A stretch of 43,097 nucleotides of DNA from Caulobacter sp. S45 (GCF_903642205.1 NZ_CAHJWH010000008.1:1-43097), one strand, 5' to 3'; shown: positions 7,143-15,153, numbered from the stretch's first letter. The notes: generated from the letters alone by a model not told the origin. Numbers and translations: made by a program.

Positions 7143-8525
7143 TCATGGCAGCAGGGCACCCCCAATGGCTTCCCCGACCGCGACCGCGATCCCCGCGTCC
7201 CTAGCGACGCGCTCGGGACGTCCCTGGGCGCGGCGCTGCGCGTCCGCGATGCGGGCGGCGGGAGTGCGCCCATCCACGGGCGTCAGGCGCCACCGGCGCC
7301 CATAGCCCCGGATGACGTCAAGGTCGCCGGACTTGAGGATACCATTATGGCCCGCGGGAGAAGTGATGAAGCGCTGCCAACCGACGCAGTCGTTGGCCGG
7401 TTGGTAGTTGAGCAGTCCCTTGTCAACGGACATGCTGTCGATGAGCGACCGCATGTAGCGGATCTGGCCTGTCTCTTCATCGCCATCATGATGGACGAAC
7501 GCCATGAGGCTCAGTTTGTCCAGGATGTCGGCGATGTTAGGACACTCCACCTTGGGCCGGCAGTCCACATAGGGCGCCTTGGCCGACATGACGCGGTAGA
7601 GGGTGCGGACGTAGTCGAGGTAGGGCCCCGTGCGCTCGCTGATGAGGTCCGGATCATGGCCCCCGAAGAGGTGGCCATAGCCGTTGCCGTACATGACCGC
7701 GCCGTTGCAGTGCGCCCAGGCGTCTCCGAGCGCGTGCAGGCTGATGCCGAACTCCAGCGGGTCGCCGGCGGCCATGGCGAAGCCGATCCTACGCCGGCGC
7801 TCCTGCGCGACGGGCGCGCCGGTAAGGCAGTGCAGCCCTTCGACGACATCCCGGCACACCTCGTAATCCTGGGGCCGCACGCCGGTGTCGGCCTTGGTGG
7901 TCAGGAACGCGCCGGCGGCGACCGCTGGAACGTCCTTGCCGATCAGGGTCTCAGAGATCGCCGCCTGGGTGATGGCGTCCAGCTCGCTGACTAGGTCGGG
8001 CACTTGGCTGAGGAAGGCCATGCGCTGGGCGTAGTACTCGGGCGCTCCCCACACCAGGGCGGTGAGGTAGGTCGTGTAGTAGTGGCCGGCCCGGCTCCAG
8101 TGCAGGCACCCGGGTGCGGCAGCCAATTGGACCTGGGGCCGCCCACCCGGCGCCAGCAGCTCAGCCGCGACGTCGTCCGCTTCCCGCTCCAGGAGCGCGA
8201 CGGCGACGGGGCGGCCCAGCGTGGCGAACTGCCCGATGTGGGCCGCCTCGTGCGCGAGGATGCGCAGGCCGAGCCCATCCGCATCCCAGAAATCGTTCGC
8301 CGACACGGGCGGGCGGAGGTGGACGACGCCGGGCTCGCTCCAGCCCGCCGCGACCGCGCCAGGTGGGTGCAGGTGCAGCCGCGCAGCGTCCCAGGGCAGG
8401 CCGAGCCGCTCTAAGAAGCTCCCGAGCAGGGCGGCGATCTCCTTAGAAGTCACCGAGTCGGAGCCAGCGCCAGGGTGGGCTGTACTGCTCATCGCGCCGT
8501 GCAGCGAGCCCGCCGGTCGACCCAT
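7143..8525 (-). CDS. DUF4157-like putative zinc-site protein
   Basis: A 460-residue protein from ATG 8525, chosen because GGGAGGGCGTGAGG precedes it; an upstream in-frame start at 8606 is possible. Residues 90-98 read ILAHEAAHIGQ, the HExxH-type zinc motif of the DUF4157 domain, and a conserved downstream Glu lies in LEREADDVAAELL. The C-terminal half holds LHALGDAWAHC and AFVHHDGDE, resembling His-rich putative hydrolase folds of the DUF6765 kind. DUF4157 proteins often occur with contractile injection systems or polymorphic toxins, but no such genes are seen here. No signal peptide. Function unknown; peptidase activity is inferred only from the motif. Confidence 0.68.
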   Translation of the reverse strand: MGRPAGSLHGAMSSTAHPGAGSDSVTSKEIAALLGSFLERLGLPWDAARLHLHPPGAVAAGWSEPGVVHLRPPVSANDFWDADGLGLRILAHEAAHIGQFATLGRPVAVALLEREADDVAAELLAPGGRPQVQLAAAPGCLHWSRAGHYYTTYLTALVWGAPEYYAQRMAFLSQVPDLVSELDAITQAAISETLIGKDVPAVAAGAFLTTKADTGVRPQDYEVCRDVVEGLHCLTGAPVAQERRRRIGFAMAAGDPLEFGISLHALGDAWAHCNGAVMYGNGYGHLFGGHDPDLISERTGPYLDYVRTLYRVMSAKAPYVDCRPKVECPNIADILDKLSLMAFVHHDGDEETGQIRYMRSLIDSMSVDKGLLNYQPANDCVGWQRFITSPAGHNGILKSGDLDVIRGYGRRWRLTPVDGRTPAARIADAQRRAQGRPERVARDAGIAVAVGEAIGGALLP

Positions 8526-8730
8526 CCTCACGCCCTCCCTGGCGAGCTGAAGGATGATAGCTGCTCGACGTCCCAGCGTCGACTCGCCGGAACGGCTGGG
8601 GAGCATGTAAGAACTGCGGGCGCCTCACCTTCGCGGGCAAGCGGCGGGTGTTCACCTGAGCACGCCGGAACCGGGCTTACAGCCTGCTGTTCAGGGGCGG
8701 AGGTCTGGTGTGCGCACCTGGACGGTGTCG

Positions 8731-8963
8731 TCACAGGCCCGCTCGCGCCCAGAAGGCGTGCTTGGACCGGTGGCGGCGCTCCAGGTCGGCGGCGTACGCC
8801 TCGTGGTCCGGGTGGTCCTGCCAGTCCGTCACGGCGGCCGCTAGCGAAGCGGAGTCGCGTAGGTGGCGCGCGGCGTGCCGCAGCGGACCGATCGGACGTG
8901 GTCGAGCGAAGCGCGCCCGAAGCCGCCAAGAGACTTCTGCCGGAAAGACGACATGGCAGTAAG
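8731..8963 (-). pseudogene. Remnant of a DUF6880-like gene (C-terminal end only)
   Basis: Between an upstream TGA (8964-8966) and a TGA at 8731-8733 one minus frame reads LRHAARHLRDSASLAAAV, TDWQDHPDHEAY and AADLERRHRSKHAFWARAGL. This has the composition and closing pattern (H..Y...L...H.RK..FW) of the end of DUF6880-type proteins. No start codon with a ribosome-binding site and no N-terminal part exist, so this is a 5'-truncated relic. The family assignment is from memory of the motif and is tentative; the coding character itself is clear. Confidence 0.5.
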
Positions 8964-9115
8964 GTCATGCACGAACTGGAAACTGACACGCGACGTGGCT
9001 TGCAGCGCGGTCAACTACTAATGTCCTGAGGCAGGAGATCGGACGCATTGCTGTTGAACAGTTGATTGGACGGAGCGAAAGGGAAAATATTCGGTTGACG
9101 TACCGCACACCAGAT

Positions 9116-9358
9116 ATGGTAGGTCCGCATGGTGACAGGCCAGCGACGGGCGGTGCGTCTGAGGGCGCGCCGTCTTCGGTCGTGGTTACGCCGGAGATGG
9201 TCGCTGCGGGCATAGCGGCGTGGGGCTTGAATGATAAGTACGATCCTGATGAGATGGTCATGGAAATATTTGTCGCTATGATTTTGGCTTCTCCCCCTGT
9301 GAGAGGTGGTTCAAGCGATTATGAAACTCTGAACAGTGCGCCATTGCTGTCAGTTTAA
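9116..9358 (+). CDS. Small hypothetical protein, possible cargo gene
   Basis: An 80-residue frame from ATG 9116, just inside the left end of the IS1595-type element. The middle part VVVTPEMVAAGIAAWGLNDK followed by DEMVMEIFVAMI resembles a short helical motif seen in small alphaproteobacterial proteins (TPEM..AG...., then an acidic stretch and IF.AM). The last 80 bases overlap the opposite-strand MltR-like gene, so the end may be fortuitous. An in-frame TTG at 9062 lies outside the element and is not preferred. Confidence 0.4.
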   Translation: MVGPHGDRPATGGASEGAPSSVVVTPEMVAAGIAAWGLNDKYDPDEMVMEIFVAMILASPPVRGGSSDYETLNSAPLLSV

Positions 9359-9824
9359 AGCGTCCTTTTTCATCCACCCCGTAGGGAGGATCGGCCTTTA
9401 TCCTGATAATTCCTTCAGGTCCGACTAGGGGAATTCCTTTGTCTATAAAGTTGTTTGCATAGCGCATCTTATTACAAAAGTCAGATATAGGCTCATCGGA
9501 AAAGCTGTTGATGTGAATGTTATGAGCGAACCTGTTTCTTACGCGCGCAATGAGGATCAAATCGGCGTGTGAATCGGCGTCCACCACCCCTATCGCTTTG
9601 GACAGGTCTATCTTAACTCCGAACTCAGATAATCTGCCGTCCGAACCGAAAAGCTTGTTACTTAGCTTGGGGGTAAGCCCCGGAAGGTGAGTTTGGATAA
9701 CCTTTCCCCGATAGTCGTCAAGATATGCGGCGGTCACTATTACTCAAACTCTGTCGCTCTCGCCTTCATTAAAAAATGACTTGCCAAGGACTTGAAAATC
9801 GTTCGGATCAAAATTAACCGGCAT
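9276..9824 (-). pseudogene. MltR-like gene interrupted by a single in-frame TGA
   Basis: One continuous frame from ATG 9824 to TAG 9276 would give 182 residues, but codon 27 is TGA (9744-9746). Before it stands MPVNFDPNDFQVLGKSFF and ESDRV. After it the same frame continues VIVTAAYLDDYRGKV, then SEFGVKIDLSKAIGVV and IARVRNRFAHN, the motifs of the MltR (mannitol-operon repressor-like) family. Re-initiation at GTG 9737 would give a 153-residue protein lacking the first helix. GC is clearly lower than in the core genes. Possible explanations are a recent nonsense mutation, re-initiation, or a sequencing error. It lies between the ends of the IS1595-type element as cargo. Confidence 0.7.
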
Positions 9825-10068
9825 AGGTGATCGCCTTGTTAGAAGTGACCAGCCCGGAAGTCGAAGAAACTTCCGACCAGCGACGCGACGCCATGCTACT
9901 TAAGGCGCTACGCACCCCGCCTGAACGCCGCCCCAAGCGAGAGAGACAGCCTCGGGAGGGCGAGTCAAACCAGGGTGACAAGACCGCCGTTTGAGGGCAG
10001 GTTGAGACTGTCTCCGGGACTGTGACAGGAACCGGGGGCCGCATTACGCGCCCACAGGGTCCCCGCAT

Positions 10069-10689
10069 GTGTCGGGCGGCCCACGGAATACAACACCCCT
10101 CGTAAGCGCTCGGCTGATCACTGGGCATGGGAAATACGTGGGCGCGTATCCCTGTGTGCGCGTGTCACCCGCCTGGCTCCCGCCGGGCTACGCAGGGGCG
10201 TGGACATTGCAGCAGAGCGTTCAGACGCTGTTGGCGCGAGAGGGCGTCGCTAATGAGGCGTGCCGTGGAGGATCCGGCGACAATCCAGCTACACAAGTCG
10301 CGTGCGGAAAGCGGGATCGCCTAGACACAAAACTCCAGGCTAGGGGCTGGTGCTATGGCGAGAACGCGACATCCGGAGCAGACTCGGTATGGGCTCCCTG
10401 TGGCCATCCTGCTCAAATAACAAGCCAAACCGCTCAGGAGCCCGCGAATACCACAGCCGAGCCAATCAACCATACAGCCATTGGAGCGGGCGTTGGCATC
10501 GGCATTGCAATCGTACTGATGTATTTCGTTCCCACTATAGTTGCGTTCAGGAGGAAAGACCGTCAGCGGACGGCGATCTTTATCCTGAACCTATTTCTTG
10601 GGTGGACGCTAATCGGGTGGGTTGGCGCGTTGGTTTGGGCCTATATCAGGTCTTCCGCAGCGCCCTTATCTTCCGCACCTTCTGCTTAA
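10069..10689 (+). CDS. Superinfection-immunity-like membrane protein
   Basis: The C-terminal part has two predicted membrane helices: AIGAGVGIGIAIVLMYFVPT, then after FRRKDRQRT the second, IFILNLFLGWTLIGWVGALV. The block FVPTIVAFRRKDRQ...NLFLGWTLIGWVGAL matches the superinfection-immunity family (T4 Imm-like), whose members can block phage DNA entry at the membrane. The N-terminal half has a paired-Cys segment (NEACRGGSGDN...ACGKRDRLDTKL...GWCYGE) of lysozyme-inhibitor-like style. The start is uncertain: GTG 10069 or a later GTG near 10138. The stop shares the TTAA at 10686-10689 with the convergent transposase stop. It is cargo of the IS1595-type element. Confidence 0.68.
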   Translation: MSGGPRNTTPLVSARLITGHGKYVGAYPCVRVSPAWLPPGYAGAWTLQQSVQTLLAREGVANEACRGGSGDNPATQVACGKRDRLDTKLQARGWCYGENATSGADSVWAPCGHPAQITSQTAQEPANTTAEPINHTAIGAGVGIGIAIVLMYFVPTIVAFRRKDRQRTAIFILNLFLGWTLIGWVGALVWAYIRSSAAPLSSAPSA

Positions 10690-11636
10690 GCGTGCGCGGC
10701 TCCCTCAGGCTGTCGATAGGTAAGCCGCCTGCCCTTCGCACCGGCTAGCAGCGGCTCGGCGCGCTCCACATCGGCCAGCTTGCGGGTGCTCCAGCGGAAG
10801 TCGAACTCCACCAGATAGCGGTGCAGGTGCGCCTCGCTGATTGAATGGAAGGAGCCGTACACGCCGCGCTTCAAGATGGCGAAGTAGCTTTCTGCCGAGT
10901 TGGAATGGATGAAGCCATCGCCCCGGACGTACTCGCCCTTAGCGTGATCTGTGCTGCCGTGGCCCGCGTACTCGCCGCCGACGCCGAGATAAACAGTCGC
11001 GCCGTCCGTCATGAGGTGCGATTTACGGCTGGCGTTCGTCACCAGAACGTCGCGCACCGTTTTGGCGGTCACGTTGGCGACGTGGAAGGAGCGAGCCTCC
11101 CCGTCGCGGTCCACCAGCACCATGACGGGTTGCTTGGCATCGGCAGACAGATAGCGAGGCAGGCGCTTGTTGGAGTGCTTGTTCTTTTCTTTGCCGCCCA
11201 CGTAGGTCTCATCGGCTTCCACGGCCTTGCCCTCGCCGCCCATCGGGCCGCGCTCGCCCTTGGGGCACTCGCGCAGGCGATGGAACAAGAACCAGGCCGT
11301 CTCATAGTTCGTGCCCAGCATCCTTTGCAGTTGAAGGGCGCTCATCCCCTTTTTGCTGGCCGACATGAAGTGAGCCGCCAGAACCCACTTGTGCAGGGGC
11401 AGGTGCGAACGCTCCATAACCGTTCCAACGGTCACACTGAACGGCTTGCGGCAGTTCTTGCACTTGTAGACGCCGGGGCGGGTGCTCGCGCCTTGCAGCT
11501 TCGTGATCCGGTCGCCCATGACGCCACAGCGCGGGCACACCGCGCCTTGCGGCCACAGGAGTGCTTCGAGGTGCGCACGGGCGGCGGCGTCATCGTGGTA
11601 GATCGGATCGGCGAGGTTGGTTTTGCGAGCGGTCAT
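10686..11636 (-). CDS. IS1595-family transposase (ISXO2-like)
   Basis: A 316-residue protein. The N-terminal zinc-ribbon has CPRCG (about 34-38) and CKNCRKPFSVTVGTVMERS. The catalytic ISXO2-like domain holds VEADETYVGGKEKNK, a second Asp in LMTDGATVYLG, and HSNSAESYFAILKRGVYGSF with the final acidic residue. It is full-length for the family. The start ATG 11636 lies 43 bases inside the right terminal repeat. It appears intact, so the element may still be mobile and may act on related non-autonomous copies. Confidence 0.93.
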   Translation of the reverse strand: MTARKTNLADPIYHDDAAARAHLEALLWPQGAVCPRCGVMGDRITKLQGASTRPGVYKCKNCRKPFSVTVGTVMERSHLPLHKWVLAAHFMSASKKGMSALQLQRMLGTNYETAWFLFHRLRECPKGERGPMGGEGKAVEADETYVGGKEKNKHSNKRLPRYLSADAKQPVMVLVDRDGEARSFHVANVTAKTVRDVLVTNASRKSHLMTDGATVYLGVGGEYAGHGSTDHAKGEYVRGDGFIHSNSAESYFAILKRGVYGSFHSISEAHLHRYLVEFDFRWSTRKLADVERAEPLLAGAKGRRLTYRQPEGAAHA

Positions 11637-11700
11637 CGGATCGGCCTTTCAGTAAGGCCAATCTATATGCGGTAGCGTGGTACGTCAACCGGATAGTTCC

Positions 11701-11919
11701 CCCGATCAGTATCGGCGCGACGAACCCGAACTGCTTGATCGAACTTTTCAGCAAGTCGATCTGGCGCGGCGGATGCTTGCGCGCGTTGGCCGGGTTGGCG
11801 ATCAGCGCAGCCACCGGCCGCATGCGGATATGCAGGTCCGGCTGGTGGGTCTGGATGTTTCGCTTCGTCATCTGGCTGCTGCCGTCGAGGAACAGCCGGA
11901 GTGTCGCGCGCTTCGCCAA
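11701..11919 (-). pseudogene. ParB-like nuclease-domain gene, truncated by the IS1595-type element
   Basis: The frame reads MTKRNIQTHQPDLHIRMRPV, then NPANARKHPPRQIDLLKSSI and QFGFVAPILI, the start of a ParB N-terminal domain as found in phage-type ParB/DNA-methylase proteins. After PILIG the frame enters the terminal repeat of the element and continues as non-homologous sequence to about 11590. The expected next motif (AGHGR) is missing. Translation may start at TTG 11919 or ATG 11871. It follows the preceding minus-strand gene by eight bases, so it was the second gene of an operon. Confidence 0.75.
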
Positions 11920-11927
11920 GTCGCGGT

Positions 11928-12563
11928 TTAGGGACTTTGTACCTGACTGCCGGGGGCGAGCTTCGCCTTGACCGACCGAGCCTCTTTCAGCTCCTGAAGA
12001 TAGGTGCAGATCAGCGTTTCATGTACGCCGGGCTCGATCGTCTGCATGACAGCGTAAACGAAGCGATCGCACGCCCAGTGTAGCCGCCCGTTGTAGTCAC
12101 CTCTGTCAGTCGGATTGTGGGTGAACGTCTTCTTGGTAACGCGCTCGTAGAGATCCACGAGCTGCTCCAAGGTCCGGCCGAGATTGCCATCCTTCAAACG
12201 ACCTCGCTTCGTGCTGAGCGAGGCGTCACAGGCGGCGGCGAGGAGCGACCAGTCTGCGTCGTCCACGTCGATGCCGGTGTAAGGCTCGATGCTGGAGCCG
12301 CTCGCGCGCAGCTGGCACATCAATCTGAGTCCCGGCCCACTGGCCAGCCCGGCAATTTCGCCTTGAAGGGCGACTAGGGCTTCTTTGAGATTCGCCATGG
12401 TGGGTGTGATCGCACGGGCATCAGTCGCAATCTCTCTAAGTTGTCTGTTGCCGGCCGCCGTTCCCAAGGCAAGCTTTTGCTGATCACGCCAAGTGAGATG
12501 ATCCTGGCATATTCCGATAAGATAGAACCTATAATCAGACGAGTTGAGAACCTGCTTCATCAC
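11928..12563 (-). CDS. Hypothetical protein upstream of the ParB-like gene
   Basis: A 211-residue soluble protein starting MMKQVLNSSDYRFYLIGICQ, with a helical middle and a C-terminal part containing NLGRTLEQLVDLYERVTKKT and RLHWACDRFVYAVMQTIEP. No known motif, signal peptide or membrane segment was found. It is probably co-transcribed with the truncated ParB-like gene eight bases downstream. The neighbourhood suggests a phage or integrative-element origin. Function unknown. Confidence 0.6.
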   Translation of the reverse strand: MMKQVLNSSDYRFYLIGICQDHLTWRDQQKLALGTAAGNRQLREIATDARAITPTMANLKEALVALQGEIAGLASGPGLRLMCQLRASGSSIEPYTGIDVDDADWSLLAAACDASLSTKRGRLKDGNLGRTLEQLVDLYERVTKKTFTHNPTDRGDYNGRLHWACDRFVYAVMQTIEPGVHETLICTYLQELKEARSVKAKLAPGSQVQSP

Positions 12564-12730
12564 CTTGGTTCAAAGTTTTGTGAACGGCTGTAGAACTTCC
12601 CACACATCTTCGGTGCGATGCTGGAGCATCGCCTGCTCACCACTCCCAGTGGCTTGGGACATCGCGCGACATGGGTCTTTCCGCTGCAGCGGGGGCCGAC
12701 AAACGCTGCGTCCGGAGCGTCTGTCTGGAG

Positions 12731-12919
12731 ATGACGATACCCGCCACGCCAAGGCAAGCTGCGCTGGACACCCTCCTCGAGCTTGTCACCTCGCGCCTGG
12801 AAGCTGCGCTGGATCTCACCGCCACGGCCGCCCGCGAAGAGGGCCTCGCCGAACTCGCCCGCCTCTGCGCCGACCTGCAGGTGCTTACTGCCGCGGCGAT
12901 CCTCGTGCGGGAGCGCTGA
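12731..12919 (+). CDS. Small helical protein of the DUF2924/recombinase module
   Basis: A 62-residue, Ala/Leu-rich, probably all-helical protein, MTIPATPRQAALDTLLELVT onwards, ending AAAILVRER. It lies two bases before the DUF2924 gene. Similar short frames precede DUF2924 genes in other alphaproteobacterial integrative modules, which supports its reality. The start could also be the in-frame ATG at 12671, but that N-terminus is Cys/Arg-rich and unlikely. Confidence 0.55.
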   Translation: MTIPATPRQAALDTLLELVTSRLEAALDLTATAAREEGLAELARLCADLQVLTAAAILVRER

Positions 12920-12921
12920 TC

Positions 12922-13344
12922 ATGGCCAATTCGCACCGCTCCCAATTGCATGATGAGCTGAACGCCCTCGTCGGGCTCGACCTGCGCGAACTTTGCCAGG
13001 TCTGGGCTGGGCGCTACGGGGCGCCTCCGCCGCTGCGCTCCCCGGGCTTCCTGCGCCACCTCCTCGCATGGCGCATCCAGTGCGAAGCCGAAGGCGGGCT
13101 CGACAAGCAGGTGCTGAAGGTGATGACCGCTTCTGCGGCGCCGAAGACGAAGGCGTCGGCAGTCCGAGAGGGCTCGCGGCTTACGCGTGAGTGGCAGGGC
13201 CGCGCCTATGAGGTGGAGGCCGTCGAAGGCGGCTTCCTGTGTGACGGCGCGAGCTACGCCAGCCTGTCCGAAGTCGCCCGGGCGATTACCGGCGTTCGCT
13301 GGAACGGCCCGCGGTTCTTCGGCCTGCGCGACGGAGCGAAGTGA
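12922..13344 (+). CDS. DUF2924 domain protein
   Basis: A 140-residue protein from ATG 12922. It carries the typical DUF2924 elements: an N-terminal helical part with LCQVWAGRYGAPPP and LRHLLAWRIQ, then LTREWQGRAYEVEAVEGGF, YASLSEVARAITGVRWNGPRFFGLR. The family is found immediately upstream of large serine recombinases in alphaproteobacterial genomic islands and is presumed to help recombination or DNA binding, without direct proof. It overlaps the downstream recombinase frame by four bases (GTGA). Confidence 0.88.
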   Translation: MANSHRSQLHDELNALVGLDLRELCQVWAGRYGAPPPLRSPGFLRHLLAWRIQCEAEGGLDKQVLKVMTASAAPKTKASAVREGSRLTREWQGRAYEVEAVEGGFLCDGASYASLSEVARAITGVRWNGPRFFGLRDGAK

Positions 13345-14642
13345 TGATGGCCGCCTCGATGGGCAGGCTGACGCTGAACGTGCTGCTCTCGTTCGCCCAG
13401 TTCGAGCGCGAGGTCACCGGCGAGCGCATCCGTGACAAGATCAAGGCGTCCAAGCAGAAGGGCATGTGGATGGGGGGCATCGCGCCGCTCGGCTACGATC
13501 CGCCCAGCGACAAGAGCCATCGCGCGCTTGTCGTCAACGAGGCGGAGGCCGAGCAGGTCCGATCGATCTTCCGCCGCTATCTCGAACTCAGGTCGGTGCA
13601 CATCCTGCGCGCCGAGCTTGCCGCCGCTGGTGTCCGCTCCAAGTCCTGGACCACCAGCAACGGCCGCTGCATGGGAGGGGCCTCCTTCAGCCGGAGCGCC
13701 CTGTTCCATCTGCTCAAGAACCGCGTCTACCTTGGCGTGGTCAAACATGGCGGTGAAGCCTACCCGGGCCTGCATGCCGCGATTGTGGACGCACAGCTCT
13801 TCGCCGCCGTTCAGGCAAGCCTGAAGGCCAAGGCGGGCGTGCGGAACGTCCGCAACACACATGCTCGCGAGAACGCGCCGCTGACCGGCCTCATCTTCGA
13901 CACCGCCGGGCGGCCTATGTCGCCGACGACCGCCTACGGCAAGGGGGGACGACGCTACCGCTACTACGTCACCAGTGACCTGCAGCAAGCCTCGGTCAGT
14001 CCGTCCATCTCGGCCATCCGCCGAGTACCCGCAACCACGATCGAAACGCTGGTGGCCCGCCGGCTGCGCGGGCTGTTGGCGGATGAGGGCCTTCAATGGG
14101 AGCAGCTCCGTCGCTGGCTCGCAAAGGTCGAGCTGAAGGCGGCGAGCATCCAGATCCTGGTTCACCATCCCGCCGACGACGCCGATCCTGTACCGCTCAT
14201 GCAAGGCCGGCTGCCTGCGGGCGACGCCCTCTCCCGCGAGGGCGATCTGCTGAGGCTCACCGTGAGCGTACGGCCGGTGTTCCGCGGTGGGCGCACCTGG
14301 CTGATCACCCCCGACGGCTCCGATGGCGTCCGTGCGGGCGCCGGCGACCCGGCGCTCGTCACCGCGCTCTGGCGCGCCCACCGTGAGCTCGCCGTCAGCA
14401 ACTGCGGGCCGCTCACTGCGGATGAAGACCTCGCCCAGGCGTCCAGCCCCGTCGACTCCTACCGCCGCAAGCTCGGCGCGCTCGCCTTTCTTGCCCCGGA
14501 CATTCAGCGGGCGCTCCTCGAAGGCCGCCAGCCTGCCGGCCTGACGCTGCAGGCCCTGCTCGACTGTGAGCTGCCGCTCTCCTGGGTGGAGCAGCGCGCC
14601 AGACTCGGCTTTCCGCCACAGGTCACGGTACTCGCCGCTTAG
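13341..14642 (+). pseudogene. Large serine recombinase lacking its catalytic domain
   Basis: A 433-residue frame that begins abruptly at MGRLTLNVLLSFAQFEREVT, the motif that ends the resolvase catalytic domain. The recombinase domain (KGMWMGGIAPLGYDPP...FRRYLELRSVHILRAEL), zinc-ribbon-like region (APLTGLIFDTAGRPM...RYRYYV) and C-terminal domain are intact. The roughly 100 N-terminal residues with the nucleophilic Ser and its Arg partners are absent: the DUF2924 gene runs directly into this point. It therefore cannot catalyse strand exchange by itself. Either an internal deletion destroyed the enzyme, or the remaining DNA-binding part persists as a regulator. Confidence 0.8.
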
Positions 14643-14677
14643 GCCGGCAGCGTCACGCCACGCGCGCGCAGAAAAAG

Positions 14678-14715
14678 TTGCCCCTGTTATTGCCCCTGTT
14701 ATCATGAATAACAGG
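14678..14715. repeat. Tandem 12-base repeat plus hairpin near the tRNA-Ser
   Basis: TTGCCCCTGTTA occurs twice in tandem (14678-14689 and 14690-14701). The second copy then forms a perfect 8-base hairpin, CCTGTTAT (14695-14702) with ATAACAGG (14708-14715), around a 5-base loop. It lies between the truncated recombinase and the 3' end of tRNA-Ser, a place where integrase arm sites or an att region would be expected. Confidence 0.5.
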
Positions 14716-14894
14716 CGCAAACCGGAGTCGGAAAGTCGGCCCCGGAGACAGGCGTCGAAACGGGCTCGCCAAGGCGACCTTTTTGGATCGAATTTCAGGG
14801 TTCAGAGCACCGCTTCGAATGCGGTCAACGGCTTACAGGCGCTCAGCAAGCGCGGCTAACGTAGGCCTCGGAGTAAGTTGGGGGCCTGACTAGT

Positions 14895-14984
14895 TGGCGG
14901 TGGGAGAGGGATTCGAACCCTCGATACGGTTTCCCGTATACACACTTTCCAGGCGTGCGCCTTCAACCACTCGGCCACCCCACC
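14895..14984 (-). tRNA. tRNA-Ser (anticodon GGA)
   Basis: A 90-base tRNA including an encoded CCA. The acceptor GGTGGGG (from 14984) pairs with TCCCACC before discriminator G and CCA (14895-14897). D-arm TGGCCGAGTGGTTGAAGGC, anticodon GGA (14948-14950) in CTGGAAA, a long class II variable arm (GTATACGGGAAACCGTATC) and GGTTCGAATCC T-arm are all present. The 3' end faces the accessory region on the left, making it a likely integration target. Confidence 0.97.
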
Positions 14985-15153
14985 ACAGGGTTGCGCCCTA
15001 GGCGCCGTCCGCGGCTTCAAGGACCGGGTGGGCGCGACATATACTGGCCTTCCGCCTCGCCGCAAGGCCCCGCGCTTCGGTGGCGGCGGGCTGCGCATTG
15101 GCCGGCCCGCACCTATCTTAGCCCCACCCCGTTCAAGCCCTGAGAGCCGCACC

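Larger units (their letters stand above)
9083..11700 (-). mobile_element. IS1595-family element with cargo genes (about 2.6 kb)
   Basis: The ends are defined by an inverted repeat: 9083-9104 and 11679-11700 match at 19 of 22 positions, including a perfect 13-base core CGGTTGACGTACC. The minus-strand ISXO2-like transposase starts just inside the right end and is followed by extra genes up to the left end. IS1595-family elements are known to carry passenger genes. I found no 8-base target duplication, and the gene cut at the right end does not continue at the left end, so a deletion next to the left end is likely. Confidence 0.75.

Noticed and set aside
8528-8989. A 153-codon minus-strand frame over the gap between the DUF4157-like gene and the IS1595-type element
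   Set aside because: The composition is Arg/Pro/Ser-rich; a different frame over the same bases (8731-8963) has clear protein character.
13254-14720. A 488-codon open frame on the minus strand opposite the serine recombinase
   Set aside because: It is antisense to a recognisable recombinase, shows the Gly/Arg/Ala/Val-rich composition of high-GC shadow frames and has no motif.
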